From contig CAWHLA010000002.1 of the NCBI GenBank assembly GCA_963830065.1, positions 1 to 64,000 on the forward strand: a stretch of DNA of 64,000 nt. The letters run 5' to 3'. Each line of letters starts with the position of its first letter. The stretch's first letter is position 1. Position numbers and translations under genes: made by a program. Shown one piece after another: positions 24,947 through 33,244 of this stretch. Origin of the DNA: JACCZR01 sp963830065 (GTDB lineage Bacteria; Actinomycetota; Thermoleophilia; Solirubrobacterales; Thermoleophilaceae). The notes beneath the pieces were generated by a model. The model was not told the origin of the DNA and ran no database searches. It saw nothing but the letters and a program-made list of their open reading frames with translations.

Positions 24947-27445
24947 TCAGTAAGGATTCGTGCCGATGGTGCAGAGGGCGTAGCGCGGCTCGGGCGTCGC
25001 GGCCCTCTCGGCGCGCCGGGCCTGCGCCACCGCGGCCGCCGCTGTGCTCGTGGCGACGGAGCCGGCGCCCGGTGGCTCGAGCGTGGAGACCCGCCCGCGC
25101 ATGGCGCCACGCAGCGCCGCAGCTAGGGCCCTGCGACTGCGCACGAGCGACCGTGCGGCCACCCCGACGGCGACGACCCGGCGCCGTCGCACCAGGTAGA
25201 CGCGCCGGGCGCCTCGCCTGAGGCGGCGCCGCCCCACGTACACACCCTTCGCGACTCGCCTGGCCTGCCCTCGCAGCGCCCGCGAGCGCCAGCCGGGGTG
25301 GATCCTGCGCGAGCGGTGGCGCCCGGCGGTCGTGATCACGAGGACCGCGCGCGAACGGCTGTTGAACGCCGCGGTCACGGCACCCCTGCTGCGCCTAACG
25401 CACCAGCGGTAATAGGACCCGGGCCGCGCGGAGGGCTGGCCGATGCGGCGCAGGAGAACGGAGGCGCGTGCGCCCAGCGGCGACCGTCCCAGCAGGCCCC
25501 GCGAGGTGACCTCCGCCCTCCCGTTGCGACAGCGGGTGGCCTTGATGCCCTCGGCGCGCTCCCACATCTGGAGGTAGGCCTCGGCGCCGCGGTTCATCTC
25601 ACGCGCCATCTGCGAACCGCCGGTGCGGCGCAGGTCGGCGAGCCAGTCGGCGTACAGCCCGTAGTGGGCAACGCCTTCCTTGTTGTAGTCGAAGGTGCGC
25701 ACGCCGGTCTTCTGGCGCTCGAACTTCGTCTTGCTGGTCAGGGCGGTGAACGGGTAGCTCAACGGCTTCTCCGGCGGCGAGGCCTGAACCGCCAGGCCGT
25801 TGGTGTCCGAGCCGTAGCCGAAGCCGAAGTAGAAGCCCTTCCGGCGCAGCTTGCGGTAGGCCGCCCACTCGCCCACGAACTTCGCGGCGCTCTCCGATCC
25901 GGCGGCCGGCGTCACGATGCCGCCCAGCTTGTAGATACGGGGGTAGTTCAGCGGCGACGCCCACGTGTGGGCCGAGATCACTCCCGAGTAACGACGCTGC
26001 TCCAACAGATCGAGCGTCTGGTTGCGCGACTTAGCGCCCATGTGGTCGATCTCCACGATCGACTTGGAGTCCATGAGCTTGCCGACCAGGTAGCGGCCGA
26101 GCGGAGTCAGGCCTCGTGCGTTGCAGTGGGGACCCGGCGGGTAGGCGGGGGTCTGGCCCGATACGAGTCCGGCGAGCGGCGAGCCGGCGAGAGCCCCGGC
26201 CAGCGCGCCGGCGTTGCTGGACTGCGTGTTGTCGGTCTCGGCCCCGGTGCAGGTCCGTGCGTCCCAGTAGCTGCCGAAGGCGATCTTGTTGCCCTGGTTG
26301 ACCACCAAGCCGGTGTTCCCGGAGTCCATCTTCGTGCCGCCCAGCGGGTTGTCGAACTTGTGCACGGGGAAGAACGAGCGGATTCCAAGACGGCGGAACT
26401 CGGCCAGCCCGCGGTCGATCTTTGCCCGGTCACACCCGGCGTTGCTGTCGTTGCCCCGGCAGCCGAACAGCGCGGAGGTCTCCATGCCCATGACCACCGC
26501 CAGCTTGCGCTGCGCCACGACGCGGCGCGCCTGCGAGGGGTTCGTCACGATCCGCAGGAAGCCCTTGCCCGGCCCGCCGTACTGGGCGTCGATGTAGTCC
26601 TGCATCTCGTACAGCCGCTGCCGCTGAAGCTTGGCGCCCTCCATCTCGTTGCACGAGTTCACGCGGTTGGCTTGGAGCCCGCAGAGCACATCGTTGTCCA
26701 CCAGCAGGGTCACCATCATCCGAAGCCCCGCCTGCCACGAGCGCTCGACCCACTTCCAGTAGGTGCCCTCGTAGGTCAGGGCGTGAGCGCTGGGCCAAGA
26801 GCGGAAGGTCGGGTAACCGACCTGGTCGTAATTGGACACCGGCGAGCCCGAGTCCAAGACGTTCTGCAGCGGCGAGTTGACGCCGCCCGGTCCACGGTCC
26901 TTGCTGCAGTCGGGCAGCGCGTCGGCGATCCCCTTGCGGCTGAACGGCTTGCCGCAGTGGAACTTGCCGCCGATGAACTCGTACGCGGTCAGGTGCCCGT
27001 GCGCGTCAAGGGTGCCGTCGACCTCGCCGAGGCTGCCGGCGCCTCTGAACGCCGGCCTCCTCGCGCTCGCACGCGCCTCGGGGAAGCGCGCGCATACGCC
27101 GGTGCGCGTGAACGAGTAGCGGCCGCCCCGCGAGCGCAACCTCCCGTCCACGGTCCACACCGCCGGCCGGCGCGAGAACGCCACGCCCCGGCCGCGGGGA
27201 CGCAGGAAGTCGCGCTTCGTCCCGTAGAGGAGATAGCGCCCGAGCGCACTGGCCTTCATGCGGAAGCGCTCGGCCTCGGCCAGATTGGGCGTCGGCCCGT
27301 CGCGGGAGACGTACATGCCGGTGCCGGCGGCCTTAACGGCGAAGCAGCCGCCCGCCAGCGAGTAGCGGGTCTCGGCCCCCTGCGCCGCAGCCGGGTACAG
27401 AGCAACCAGGGCAAGCCCGATCGCCATCAACCCAACTCGCCGCAC
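24947..27445 (-). CDS. Large secreted peptidase M19 / amidohydrolase-like protein
   Basis: 832 residues from GTG 27445; the start is chosen because V-R-R-V-G-L-M-A-I-G-L-A-L-V-A-L-Y-P-A-A gives an intact signal peptide (ATG 27427 is the alternative). After about 170 residues of beta-rich N-terminal domain, the TIM-barrel part begins with D-A-H-G-H-L-T-A-Y-E-F (D-x-H type metal box). Later come V-M-G-M-E-T-S-A-L-F-G, V-E-I-D-H-M-G-A-K and G-V-I-S-A-H-T-W, candidate metal and catalytic residues as in M19 (renal-dipeptidase-like) enzymes. The last 200 residues are Arg-rich with G-R-R-x-x-R repeats. Extracellular hydrolase of unknown substrate. Confidence 0.72.
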   Translation of the reverse strand: MRRVGLMAIGLALVALYPAAAQGAETRYSLAGGCFAVKAAGTGMYVSRDGPTPNLAEAERFRMKASALGRYLLYGTKRDFLRPRGRGVAFSRRPAVWTVDGRLRSRGGRYSFTRTGVCARFPEARASARRPAFRGAGSLGEVDGTLDAHGHLTAYEFIGGKFHCGKPFSRKGIADALPDCSKDRGPGGVNSPLQNVLDSGSPVSNYDQVGYPTFRSWPSAHALTYEGTYWKWVERSWQAGLRMMVTLLVDNDVLCGLQANRVNSCNEMEGAKLQRQRLYEMQDYIDAQYGGPGKGFLRIVTNPSQARRVVAQRKLAVVMGMETSALFGCRGNDSNAGCDRAKIDRGLAEFRRLGIRSFFPVHKFDNPLGGTKMDSGNTGLVVNQGNKIAFGSYWDARTCTGAETDNTQSSNAGALAGALAGSPLAGLVSGQTPAYPPGPHCNARGLTPLGRYLVGKLMDSKSIVEIDHMGAKSRNQTLDLLEQRRYSGVISAHTWASPLNYPRIYKLGGIVTPAAGSESAAKFVGEWAAYRKLRRKGFYFGFGYGSDTNGLAVQASPPEKPLSYPFTALTSKTKFERQKTGVRTFDYNKEGVAHYGLYADWLADLRRTGGSQMAREMNRGAEAYLQMWERAEGIKATRCRNGRAEVTSRGLLGRSPLGARASVLLRRIGQPSARPGSYYRWCVRRSRGAVTAAFNSRSRAVLVITTAGRHRSRRIHPGWRSRALRGQARRVAKGVYVGRRRLRRGARRVYLVRRRRVVAVGVAARSLVRSRRALAAALRGAMRGRVSTLEPPGAGSVATSTAAAAVAQARRAERAATPEPRYALCTIGTNPY

Positions 27446-27527
27446 CGGCGACAGTATGACCCGGACCGCTCCGATCGGCCAGCCACAACCGTGGCTCAGC
27501 CGGTCGGCGCGGGCTAGGGTCTTTCGC

Positions 27528-28049
27528 ATGGACGGCACGGCCGCGCCGGTGTTCTCAGGGCCGACGCCGCGGGGGAGGAAGGGCGAGATCGCCCCCACCG
27601 GCCCGCTCCCGATCGAGGGCGCCGTGGAGGTGGACATCCCGGTCGAGCAGATGTGGGAGACCTTCTGCGACGTCCGGGGCTGGCCGGGCTGGAACCCGTG
27701 CATGTGGCGGGCGCGCGTGATGGGCGGCGAGCTGCGCTTGGGTGCGCGACTGGTGTGGCTCTTCAACCCGATCGAGTCCCGGTACCTCTACCGCCTCCCG
27801 GCCGTCGCGGAGATCGTGGAATTCGAGCCGAACGACCGGGTCACCTGGGAGGTCGATGCCCCGGGCTTCCATGCCCTCCACAGCTATCGCTTCGCCGCAT
27901 CTGAGCCGTCGCGCTGTTTCTTCGGCTCATGGGAGGTGGCCGAGGGCCCGGGCTACCGCGCGACGCAGCGCTTCTGGCTCGCCCACTTCCGCTTCGTCTG
28001 CCGCAGCTCGCTCGACGGTGCGCGGGCGCTCGGCAAGGCCACCAGCTGA
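27528..28049 (+). CDS. SRPBCC (START-like) lipid/polyketide-binding protein
   Basis: 173 residues from ATG 27528. I-E-G-A-V-E-V-D-I-P-V-E-Q-M-W-E-T-F-C-D-V-R-G-W-P-G-W is the classic SRPBCC opening (strand, helix, then W-x-x-W-N-P). V-A-E-I-V-E-F-E-P-N-D-R-V-T-W-E-V and the C-terminal helix region complete the helix-grip fold. Binds a hydrophobic ligand; catalytic role unknown. Divergent from the M19-like gene, with about 80 bp between. Confidence 0.8.
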   Translation: MDGTAAPVFSGPTPRGRKGEIAPTGPLPIEGAVEVDIPVEQMWETFCDVRGWPGWNPCMWRARVMGGELRLGARLVWLFNPIESRYLYRLPAVAEIVEFEPNDRVTWEVDAPGFHALHSYRFAASEPSRCFFGSWEVAEGPGYRATQRFWLAHFRFVCRSSLDGARALGKATS

Positions 28050-28065
28050 GGCCCCCCTAGGGGCC
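28050..28065. terminator. Hairpin between convergent genes
   Basis: GGCCCC CCTA GGGGCC forms a 6-bp stem with 4-base loop between the SRPBCC stop and the end of the convergent glycerophosphodiesterase gene. No T-tract. Confidence 0.4.
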
Positions 28066-28072
28066 CCCGAAT

Positions 28073-28726
28073 TCAGAGATTGGCGGCGAGCGCCCGCGGA
28101 TTGCCGGTGACCACCCCACTGACGCCGAGGGCAGCCAGTGCGGCGAACCGCCGCGGGTCGTCGACGGTCCACGCGTACAGGCGGCGTCCCGCGCGCTCGA
28201 CGGCCGCGACCAGCACAGCGTCGACGAGCCGGTGCTCGACCATGAGATCGCCGAACCGCCCCGAGCGCAGCGCCTCGACGATTCCGCGATGGCGGCCCAG
28301 CGACCAACTACGGGCGCGGCGGGCGAGCGGGCCGCCGACGGAGAGCGCGGTGGCGACGCCGTGATCGAGCTCGAGCACGCGATCGATCACGGCCGGGAAC
28401 TGCGAGGACACGAGAGCGCGGTCGATCAGCCCGTGCGTGCGGAGTGCGACCAGCGTCGCACGCTCGTAGCCAGGCGCCTTGACGTCGACGTTCAAGCCGA
28501 TGCGGGCAAAGGACGGCTGGCGAAGATGGTCGAGCGCGTCGTCCAGTGCCAGCCATCCGCTCCGTCGTACCGGCAGCACCCCATGGGCGAGCACGAGAAC
28601 GCCCCGGCGGGAGCGGACGTCGAACTCGATCATGTCCGCGCCCGCTTCCCGGGCAGCCTCGAACGAACGAATCGTGTTGGCCGGTGCGACAGCGCTGGCG
28701 CCACCGTGCCCGATCAGGATCGTCAC
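28073..28726 (-). CDS. Glycerophosphodiester phosphodiesterase
   Basis: 217 residues from GTG 28726. I-G-H-G-G-A-S-A-V-A-P-A-N-T (catalytic His, usually H-R-G), A-D-M-I-E-F-D-V-R (E-x-D metal pair) and L-A-H-G-V-L (second catalytic His) are the GDPD motifs in order. G-L-N-V-D-V-K and Y-A-W-T-V-D-D near the C-terminus complete the TIM barrel. The first motif has G in place of the usual Arg (H-G-G for H-R-G), which may alter activity. Its GTG overlaps the stop of the small upstream gene (GTGA). Cytosolic glycerophosphodiester turnover is expected. Confidence 0.85.
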   Translation of the reverse strand: MTILIGHGGASAVAPANTIRSFEAAREAGADMIEFDVRSRRGVLVLAHGVLPVRRSGWLALDDALDHLRQPSFARIGLNVDVKAPGYERATLVALRTHGLIDRALVSSQFPAVIDRVLELDHGVATALSVGGPLARRARSWSLGRHRGIVEALRSGRFGDLMVEHRLVDAVLVAAVERAGRRLYAWTVDDPRRFAALAALGVSGVVTGNPRALAANL

Positions 28727-28983
28727 GGCCGGCCGGCCCCGAGGCTCAGCCGACGCAGCTGCTCGAAGCCTCGGCGAAGCGCGAAGCGGTCGACGCGCTC
28801 TCGAGAACGAGCTGGAGTCGCCGGAAGGCTGGACTTCTCTTCGTCGGTGAGGTCCGACGGCTCGATCACGAGCTCCTCGATCTTCCCGCTGGCGACGCCG
28901 CACAGCGCGGCTCTCGCCACGCGGTGTTGCAGAACCTGCAGGCGCGGGTGGGCTTCCACACGCCCAGTGCGTGTCGGGCTCAT
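28723..28983 (-). CDS. Small unknown protein coupled to the phosphodiesterase
   Basis: 86 residues from ATG 28983; the stop overlaps the GTG of the phosphodiesterase gene by 4 nt, which argues that it is translated. The middle A-L-C-G-V-A-S-G-K-I-E-E-L-V-I and D-L-T-D-E-E-K-S-S-L look like helices. No motif recognised, no transmembrane helix. It may be a regulator or an accessory chain. Confidence 0.5.
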   Translation of the reverse strand: MSPTRTGRVEAHPRLQVLQHRVARAALCGVASGKIEELVIEPSDLTDEEKSSLPATPARSRERVDRFALRRGFEQLRRLSLGAGRP

Positions 28984-29270
28984 GTCGGTGTTTGGGTCGG
29001 CACGTCGGACGTTCTCGGTCGATGAACTGCTGACGACAAGAAGTCCGACGGCTCATCGGCCCTTCTAAGACCGACGTGCGCCACCTTCAGTTTTTCCCGA
29101 CACCCCCGCTCCGCTGCGCTCGAGCGCCCGATTCAGGGTGATGCCGCTCCCTCTAGATCAGGGTATTACCCGTCTCCGCGCGGTCTACTCGAGGAAAGAC
29201 GGTGACTCGGCGCAAGAACCTCGTTGAAACCGCCGCGCGCGCCAGCCCGCCACGTCAGACTGACCGACCC

Positions 29271-30072
29271 ATGAGCACCGAAGACACCCTTGCTGGGCAC
29301 GCCGGCCACCTCTACACGCGCGCGTGGGCGCGCGAGGAGCCGACGCACGTCGTGGTGATCTCCCACGGCTACGGCGAGCACATCGGCCGCTACGACCACG
29401 TGGCCGCGGCGCTGGGTGGAGAGGGCGCGGCCGTGTACGGGCTCGACCACATCGGCCATGGGCGCTCGGACGGCGAGCGGGCGCTGATTGCCGACTTCGA
29501 CCCCGTCGTCGACGACCTGCATCTGCTGGTCGAGTCCGCCCGCTCCGAGCACCCCGGCCTGCCGGTCGTGCTGTTGGGTCACTCCATGGGCGGGCTGATC
29601 GCCACGAGGTACGCCCAGCGGTTCGGCGACGGCCTGGCCGGCGTGGCGCTCTCGGCGCCCCTGGTCGGGGACCCAGGAACCGGGGCGATGCTGGCGATGG
29701 ACCCGCTCCCGGAGATCCCGATCGACCCCGCTGTGCTCTCGCGCGACGAGTCCGTCCAGCAGGGCTACGCCGAGGACCCGCTCATCTACCACGGCGGCTT
29801 CAGGCGCGAGACGCTCGCGGCGTTCGCCGGCGCGCTGCTCGCGTCGGCGCTCGACTCACAGCAGGTGCGCGGGCCCGGTGCTGTGGCAGCACGGCGAGGC
29901 CGACCAGCTCGTGCCGCTCGAGGGCAGCCGCAGGCTCATCGACCTCCTGCTGAATGCGGAGGTGACAACGGAGCACTACCCGAACGCCCGGCACGAGATC
30001 TTCAACGAGACCAATCGGGACGAGGTCCTGGCCGACACGACCCGGTGGATCCAGGGGGCCGTCGGCCGCTGA
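29271..30072 (+). CDS. Monoacylglycerol-lipase-like alpha/beta hydrolase, one frameshift
   Basis: From ATG 29271: H-G-Y-G-E-H-I-G-R-Y (oxyanion), Y-G-L-D-H-I-G-H-G-R-S-D-G and L-G-H-S-M-G-G (Ser) as in monoacylglycerol lipase. Near 29870 the frame shifts. The correct continuation P-V-L-W-Q-H-G-E-A-D-Q-L-V-P (Asp) and N-A-R-H-E-I-F-N-E (His) lies in another frame up to 30072. About 266 residues if repaired. Without repair the protein loses Asp and His of the triad and would run on to 30497 as nonsense overlapping CorA. Preceded by about 210 bp with no gene. Confidence 0.85.
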
Positions 30073-30135
30073 CCCGCCAGCGGGCGGCCAGTCCCTCGCG
30101 AAGCCGTCTTCTCTCCGCCGTAGTCTCCGGATCGG

Positions 30136-31128
30136 ATGGCGGAGATCGTCGAAGGGCTCGACGGTGCCGAGCGAGACCGGATCGGGGAGCTGCGCCGAGG
30201 GGGGCGCTTCTTCTGGATCGACGTCTCGCTGAGCGAGGCCAGTCCCGACGACCTTGGCGAGGTGTTGGGCATTCCGGAGCGCGCCCTTCAGGCGCTGCTG
30301 GACTTCGGGGACGATCGCCCGTACTCCAGCAAGTTCTACGCCGACGGAACCCACGTCGTCTTCGGGTCCAGCTGTTATCTCGAATCGACCCAGCTTGCAG
30401 ACGGGACCCCGTACCGCCTTCGCCCGGTCCAGGTCCACGTGCTGATCTGCGGCGAATACCTGTTGACCCTCCACGAGCGGGGGGTGTCACTCCCTGAGCT
30501 GCTCGCTCCCGACACGCCGGCGCGGCGCAGCGAGCAATACCTCATCTACTCGGTCCTCGACGCAATGGTCGCCAGCTCATTCGATGCGCTGAACGAGGTC
30601 GAGCTGAGGTTGGACGACCTGGCGGTGATGTCGAGCGACCTTCGTGCCGGGCGGGTACGGATGGCCTCGCTCCGTGCGATCGGCGGGCGGCTCTCGAGAA
30701 TGAGGCGCCGGGTCGGGGCTCAGCGCGGTCAGCTCGAGAGGATCGGTGTCGAGATCAAGCAGGTCGTCCGCCTCGATGCCGACGACGAACGCCAACTCGA
30801 CACCATCGCCGAGCAGGAAAATCGCCTCGTGAACGCGATCGACGCGGCCGCGGACGCGATGGCGACGCTGATCGACCTCAGGCTGAACGAGACGTCGTAC
30901 TGGCTGACCGTGGTGGCCACCATCTTCCTGCCGCTCACCTTCATCACGGGGTTCTTCGGAATGAACTTCGAGTGGATGGTCGGCAAAGTCGATACACAGC
31001 TTGCCTTCTGGCTACTCGGGGTAGGCAGCCTCGTGGCAGGAGTGCTGTTGATATGGCGGCTCGTTGTGCGTGGCTCTCTCGCTGAGGCCGACCACGACAC
31101 CACGCCCCCCGCGCAACGGTCCCCGTAG
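30136..31128 (+). CDS. corA: CorA-family divalent-cation transporter
   Basis: 330 residues. A large N-terminal cytosolic alpha/beta domain (W-I-D-V-S-L-S-E-A ... L-T-L-H-E-R-G) and a long stalk helix lead to two C-terminal transmembrane helices. The first ends in G-F-F-G-M-N-F-E-W, the G-M-N selectivity signature. A second helix W-L-L-G-V-G-S-L-V-A-G-V-L-L-I-W and a basic tail follow. Pentameric Mg2+ (or Co2+/Ni2+) channel in the inner membrane. Monocistronic, 64 bp behind the damaged lipase. Confidence 0.93.
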   Translation: MAEIVEGLDGAERDRIGELRRGGRFFWIDVSLSEASPDDLGEVLGIPERALQALLDFGDDRPYSSKFYADGTHVVFGSSCYLESTQLADGTPYRLRPVQVHVLICGEYLLTLHERGVSLPELLAPDTPARRSEQYLIYSVLDAMVASSFDALNEVELRLDDLAVMSSDLRAGRVRMASLRAIGGRLSRMRRRVGAQRGQLERIGVEIKQVVRLDADDERQLDTIAEQENRLVNAIDAAADAMATLIDLRLNETSYWLTVVATIFLPLTFITGFFGMNFEWMVGKVDTQLAFWLLGVGSLVAGVLLIWRLVVRGSLAEADHDTTPPAQRSP

Positions 31129-31168
31129 GAGTCTCGGCCCCCGCATGGGTACCCGCCGGGGCGGACAT

Positions 31169-31582
31169 CTATGGCGCGGGCGGGAAGGCCCTACTGAGCC
31201 GGTCACGCTCCTCGCCATCGAGCTGGTCGACGTATGCCTGGATTCCCTCGCGGTGGGCCTCGTCCAGGGTGGCGACGAGCTCTAGCCCCTGCTCACTGAA
31301 CGAGTACTGACGCCGTTCCTCACGCAGGTAGCCGCGACCACGGAGACGATGGATGGCGGGATAAGCGACGTCGAGCGAAAAACCCCCGATGTCGGCCAGC
31401 TCCCGAACCCCGGTCGGTCCGCCCTCCATCTTCAGAGCCAGCAACAGGCGCAGGTCCTCCAACGAGAGCTCGAGCTTCTCCGCCCACGCTGCGATCCGCT
31501 GCCAAGCGACCAGGTCGACGCGATTCAGCCGGGTGGCGAGCGCTTCCACGAGCGGATCGGTCGAAGTCATGGGGGTGATCAT
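31169..31582 (-). CDS. Winged-helix transcriptional regulator (MarR/PadR-like)
   Basis: 137 residues from ATG 31582, with GAAAGG six bases upstream inside the end of the LtrA gene. The DNA-binding core is G-V-R-E-L-A-D-I-G-G-F-S-L-D-V-A-Y-P-A-I (recognition helix), then R-L-R-G-R-G-Y-L-R-E-E-R-R-Q-Y-S-F-S-E-Q-G as wing and tail. Short flanking helices suggest dimerisation. One base separates it from the LtrA stop, so it is the second gene of an LtrA-regulator operon and may control it. Confidence 0.75.
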   Translation of the reverse strand: MITPMTSTDPLVEALATRLNRVDLVAWQRIAAWAEKLELSLEDLRLLLALKMEGGPTGVRELADIGGFSLDVAYPAIHRLRGRGYLREERRQYSFSEQGLELVATLDEAHREGIQAYVDQLDGEERDRLSRAFPPAP

Positions 31583-31583
31583 C

Positions 31584-32831
31584 TCAGCCTTTCCGTTCGT
31601 TGCCGGGTGGGCGCGACGAGAGTCCCGTAGGCGAGACGCGGCCGCATCGGCCAGGTAGCCAGCGTTGTTGCTCGGCCACGACCAAGACCGCCAAGAGCCC
31701 TGTGAGCAGTCCCGAGACGAGCAGCCCGCTGGCACCGGCAGCGAGCGGCACGGCGGCGAGCAGCGCGACGACGGCGACCGCTCGCGGCAGGCTCTGCGCG
31801 TGATCGATCCTGGCGTCGCAAGCCATCAGGCCCGCGAGGAAGAGGGCGGGTCCGCCGAGGGCGACGAGCGCACCCGCGGCGTGCAGATCGTCAGCCGGAT
31901 GCGCGATCACCAGCTCGTCGCCGACGGCCACGACCACGATCCCGGCGATGATCGGTAGGTGGAGGTAGGTGTAGATGTCGCGGCCGATCTGGCCTCGCTC
32001 CTCGAGCGTGGCCATCCGGATCCGTTCCAGGACCGTGCCGGCGACCTGGCCAAAGTACAGCCACCAGAGCGCCGTCGAGGAGAGGAAGGCGAGCAGGAGC
32101 GCGGCGACGACCTCGATGCTCAAGCCCGTCTCCGAGGCGGTCGCGCCGGCCAGCACGATGCTCTCACCGAGCGCGATGATCACGAACAGCTGGAAGCGCT
32201 CGCCGAAGTGGGCGCCCTCGATTTGCCACTGGCTCATCGGCGTCCGGCCCAGGCGCGGCAGCCAGTAGGCAGCCAATGGCGCCGCCAGGTCAAGCCCAAC
32301 CGCTCCGAGCCACAGTGCCCAGCGCAGCCCATCGGCATCGACGACTCCCCCCGCCACCCAGAGCGGGGCCGACAGCAGGCTCCAGGCGAGGATCTGACGG
32401 AAGTTCTGGTTGAACCGGCCGCGCGGGGTGACCGCGACGACGAACGCGTTGCGCCCGATCTGTAGACCCGAGTATCCGCACGCGAACAGCAGCGCCTGTT
32501 CACCGAATCCCTCCGGTATCGCGACCGCCATCAGCAGGCTTGCCGCCATCACGAAGACCAGCACGAGCCGAACCGGCGCGGTGTCCGGATCGAACCAGTT
32601 GGTCATCCACGTGGTGTAGGTCCACGCCCAGTACAGCGCCACGAGCATGAGCGCCGTCTCTGCCGCCCCCGACCAGCTCATGTGCGCGAGCAGGTGGTGC
32701 GAGAGCTGGGTCACCGCGAAGACGTAGACCAGATCGAAGAACAGCTCGAAGAAGGTCGCGCGCTGCTCGCCCGCCTCGCGGGTGCGCATGAGCGGGATCT
32801 CCGGGACGATGGGCCCGGCGCCGGCCGCCAT
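31584..32831 (-). CDS. ltrA: Low-temperature-requirement A (LtrA) family membrane protein
   Basis: 415 residues. F-F-E-L-F-F-D-L-V-Y-V-F-A-V near the N-terminus is the family signature, followed by about ten hydrophobic helices. H-F-G-E-R-F-Q-L-F-V-I-I-A-L-G-E-S-I is the second conserved block. LtrA proteins are integral membrane proteins of unclear function, first linked to growth at low temperature in Listeria. Followed 1 nt later by the winged-helix gene. Confidence 0.92.
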   Translation of the reverse strand: MAAGAGPIVPEIPLMRTREAGEQRATFFELFFDLVYVFAVTQLSHHLLAHMSWSGAAETALMLVALYWAWTYTTWMTNWFDPDTAPVRLVLVFVMAASLLMAVAIPEGFGEQALLFACGYSGLQIGRNAFVVAVTPRGRFNQNFRQILAWSLLSAPLWVAGGVVDADGLRWALWLGAVGLDLAAPLAAYWLPRLGRTPMSQWQIEGAHFGERFQLFVIIALGESIVLAGATASETGLSIEVVAALLLAFLSSTALWWLYFGQVAGTVLERIRMATLEERGQIGRDIYTYLHLPIIAGIVVVAVGDELVIAHPADDLHAAGALVALGGPALFLAGLMACDARIDHAQSLPRAVAVVALLAAVPLAAGASGLLVSGLLTGLLAVLVVAEQQRWLPGRCGRVSPTGLSSRPPGNERKG

Positions 32832-32891
32832 GCGGCGAGCATTGCACGCCGGCCAAGCCGCTGGGACTACCCACTCAGCCCGACTAGCGCG

Positions 32892-33227
32892 CTACTGCTG
32901 AGGTGCGGCGGCCAGCGCGAAGGGGCTGCCCTCAGAGTCGCGGCAGATGGCCCACCGTTCCCCGGGGTGGATCACCGAGCCGCCGAGCTCACGGACGCTT
33001 TCGAGTGTCGCGGCCAGGTCGGCGACGGTGAAGTACGGAAGGGAAGCGGTATCCCCAGGACCCGGCCCGCGCTCGTGGACCCCGAGACGGAGGCCATCGA
33101 TCTCGGTCTCCCACCCGGATCCGGCCCCGGCTGATCGGGGCGCAAGGTCGGCGCCGAGCACTCCCCGCCAGAAGCGGTGGGCACGCGTGGCGTCGTCGGC
33201 CGGGAACTCGATCAGAGGTGTGGGCAT
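32892..33227 (-). CDS. VOC-family protein
   Basis: 111 residues from ATG 33227. P-L-I-E-F-P-A-D-D-A-T-R-A-H-R-F-W (first beta strand and helix), L-P-Y-F-T-V-A-D-L-A-A-T-L-E (second module) and I-C-R-D-S-E-G-S-P-F-A-L give the compact glyoxalase-fold shape. Starts divergently from the DHA2 exporter with fewer than 20 bp between start codons, so the promoters overlap. Substrate unknown. Confidence 0.82.
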   Translation of the reverse strand: MPTPLIEFPADDATRAHRFWRGVLGADLAPRSAGAGSGWETEIDGLRLGVHERGPGPGDTASLPYFTVADLAATLESVRELGGSVIHPGERWAICRDSEGSPFALAAAPQQ

Positions 33228-33244
33228 GGGCACCAGTATGGGAG

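Noticed and set aside
24947..25400. Separate histone-like basic protein
   Set aside because: The Arg-rich stretch is in frame with, and forms the C-terminus of, the secreted M19-like protein.
25298..27517. A 739-codon open frame on the plus strand
   Set aside because: It lies wholly antisense to the secreted M19-like gene, is Arg/Ala/Gly/Val-rich without motifs, and results from GC-rich third positions.
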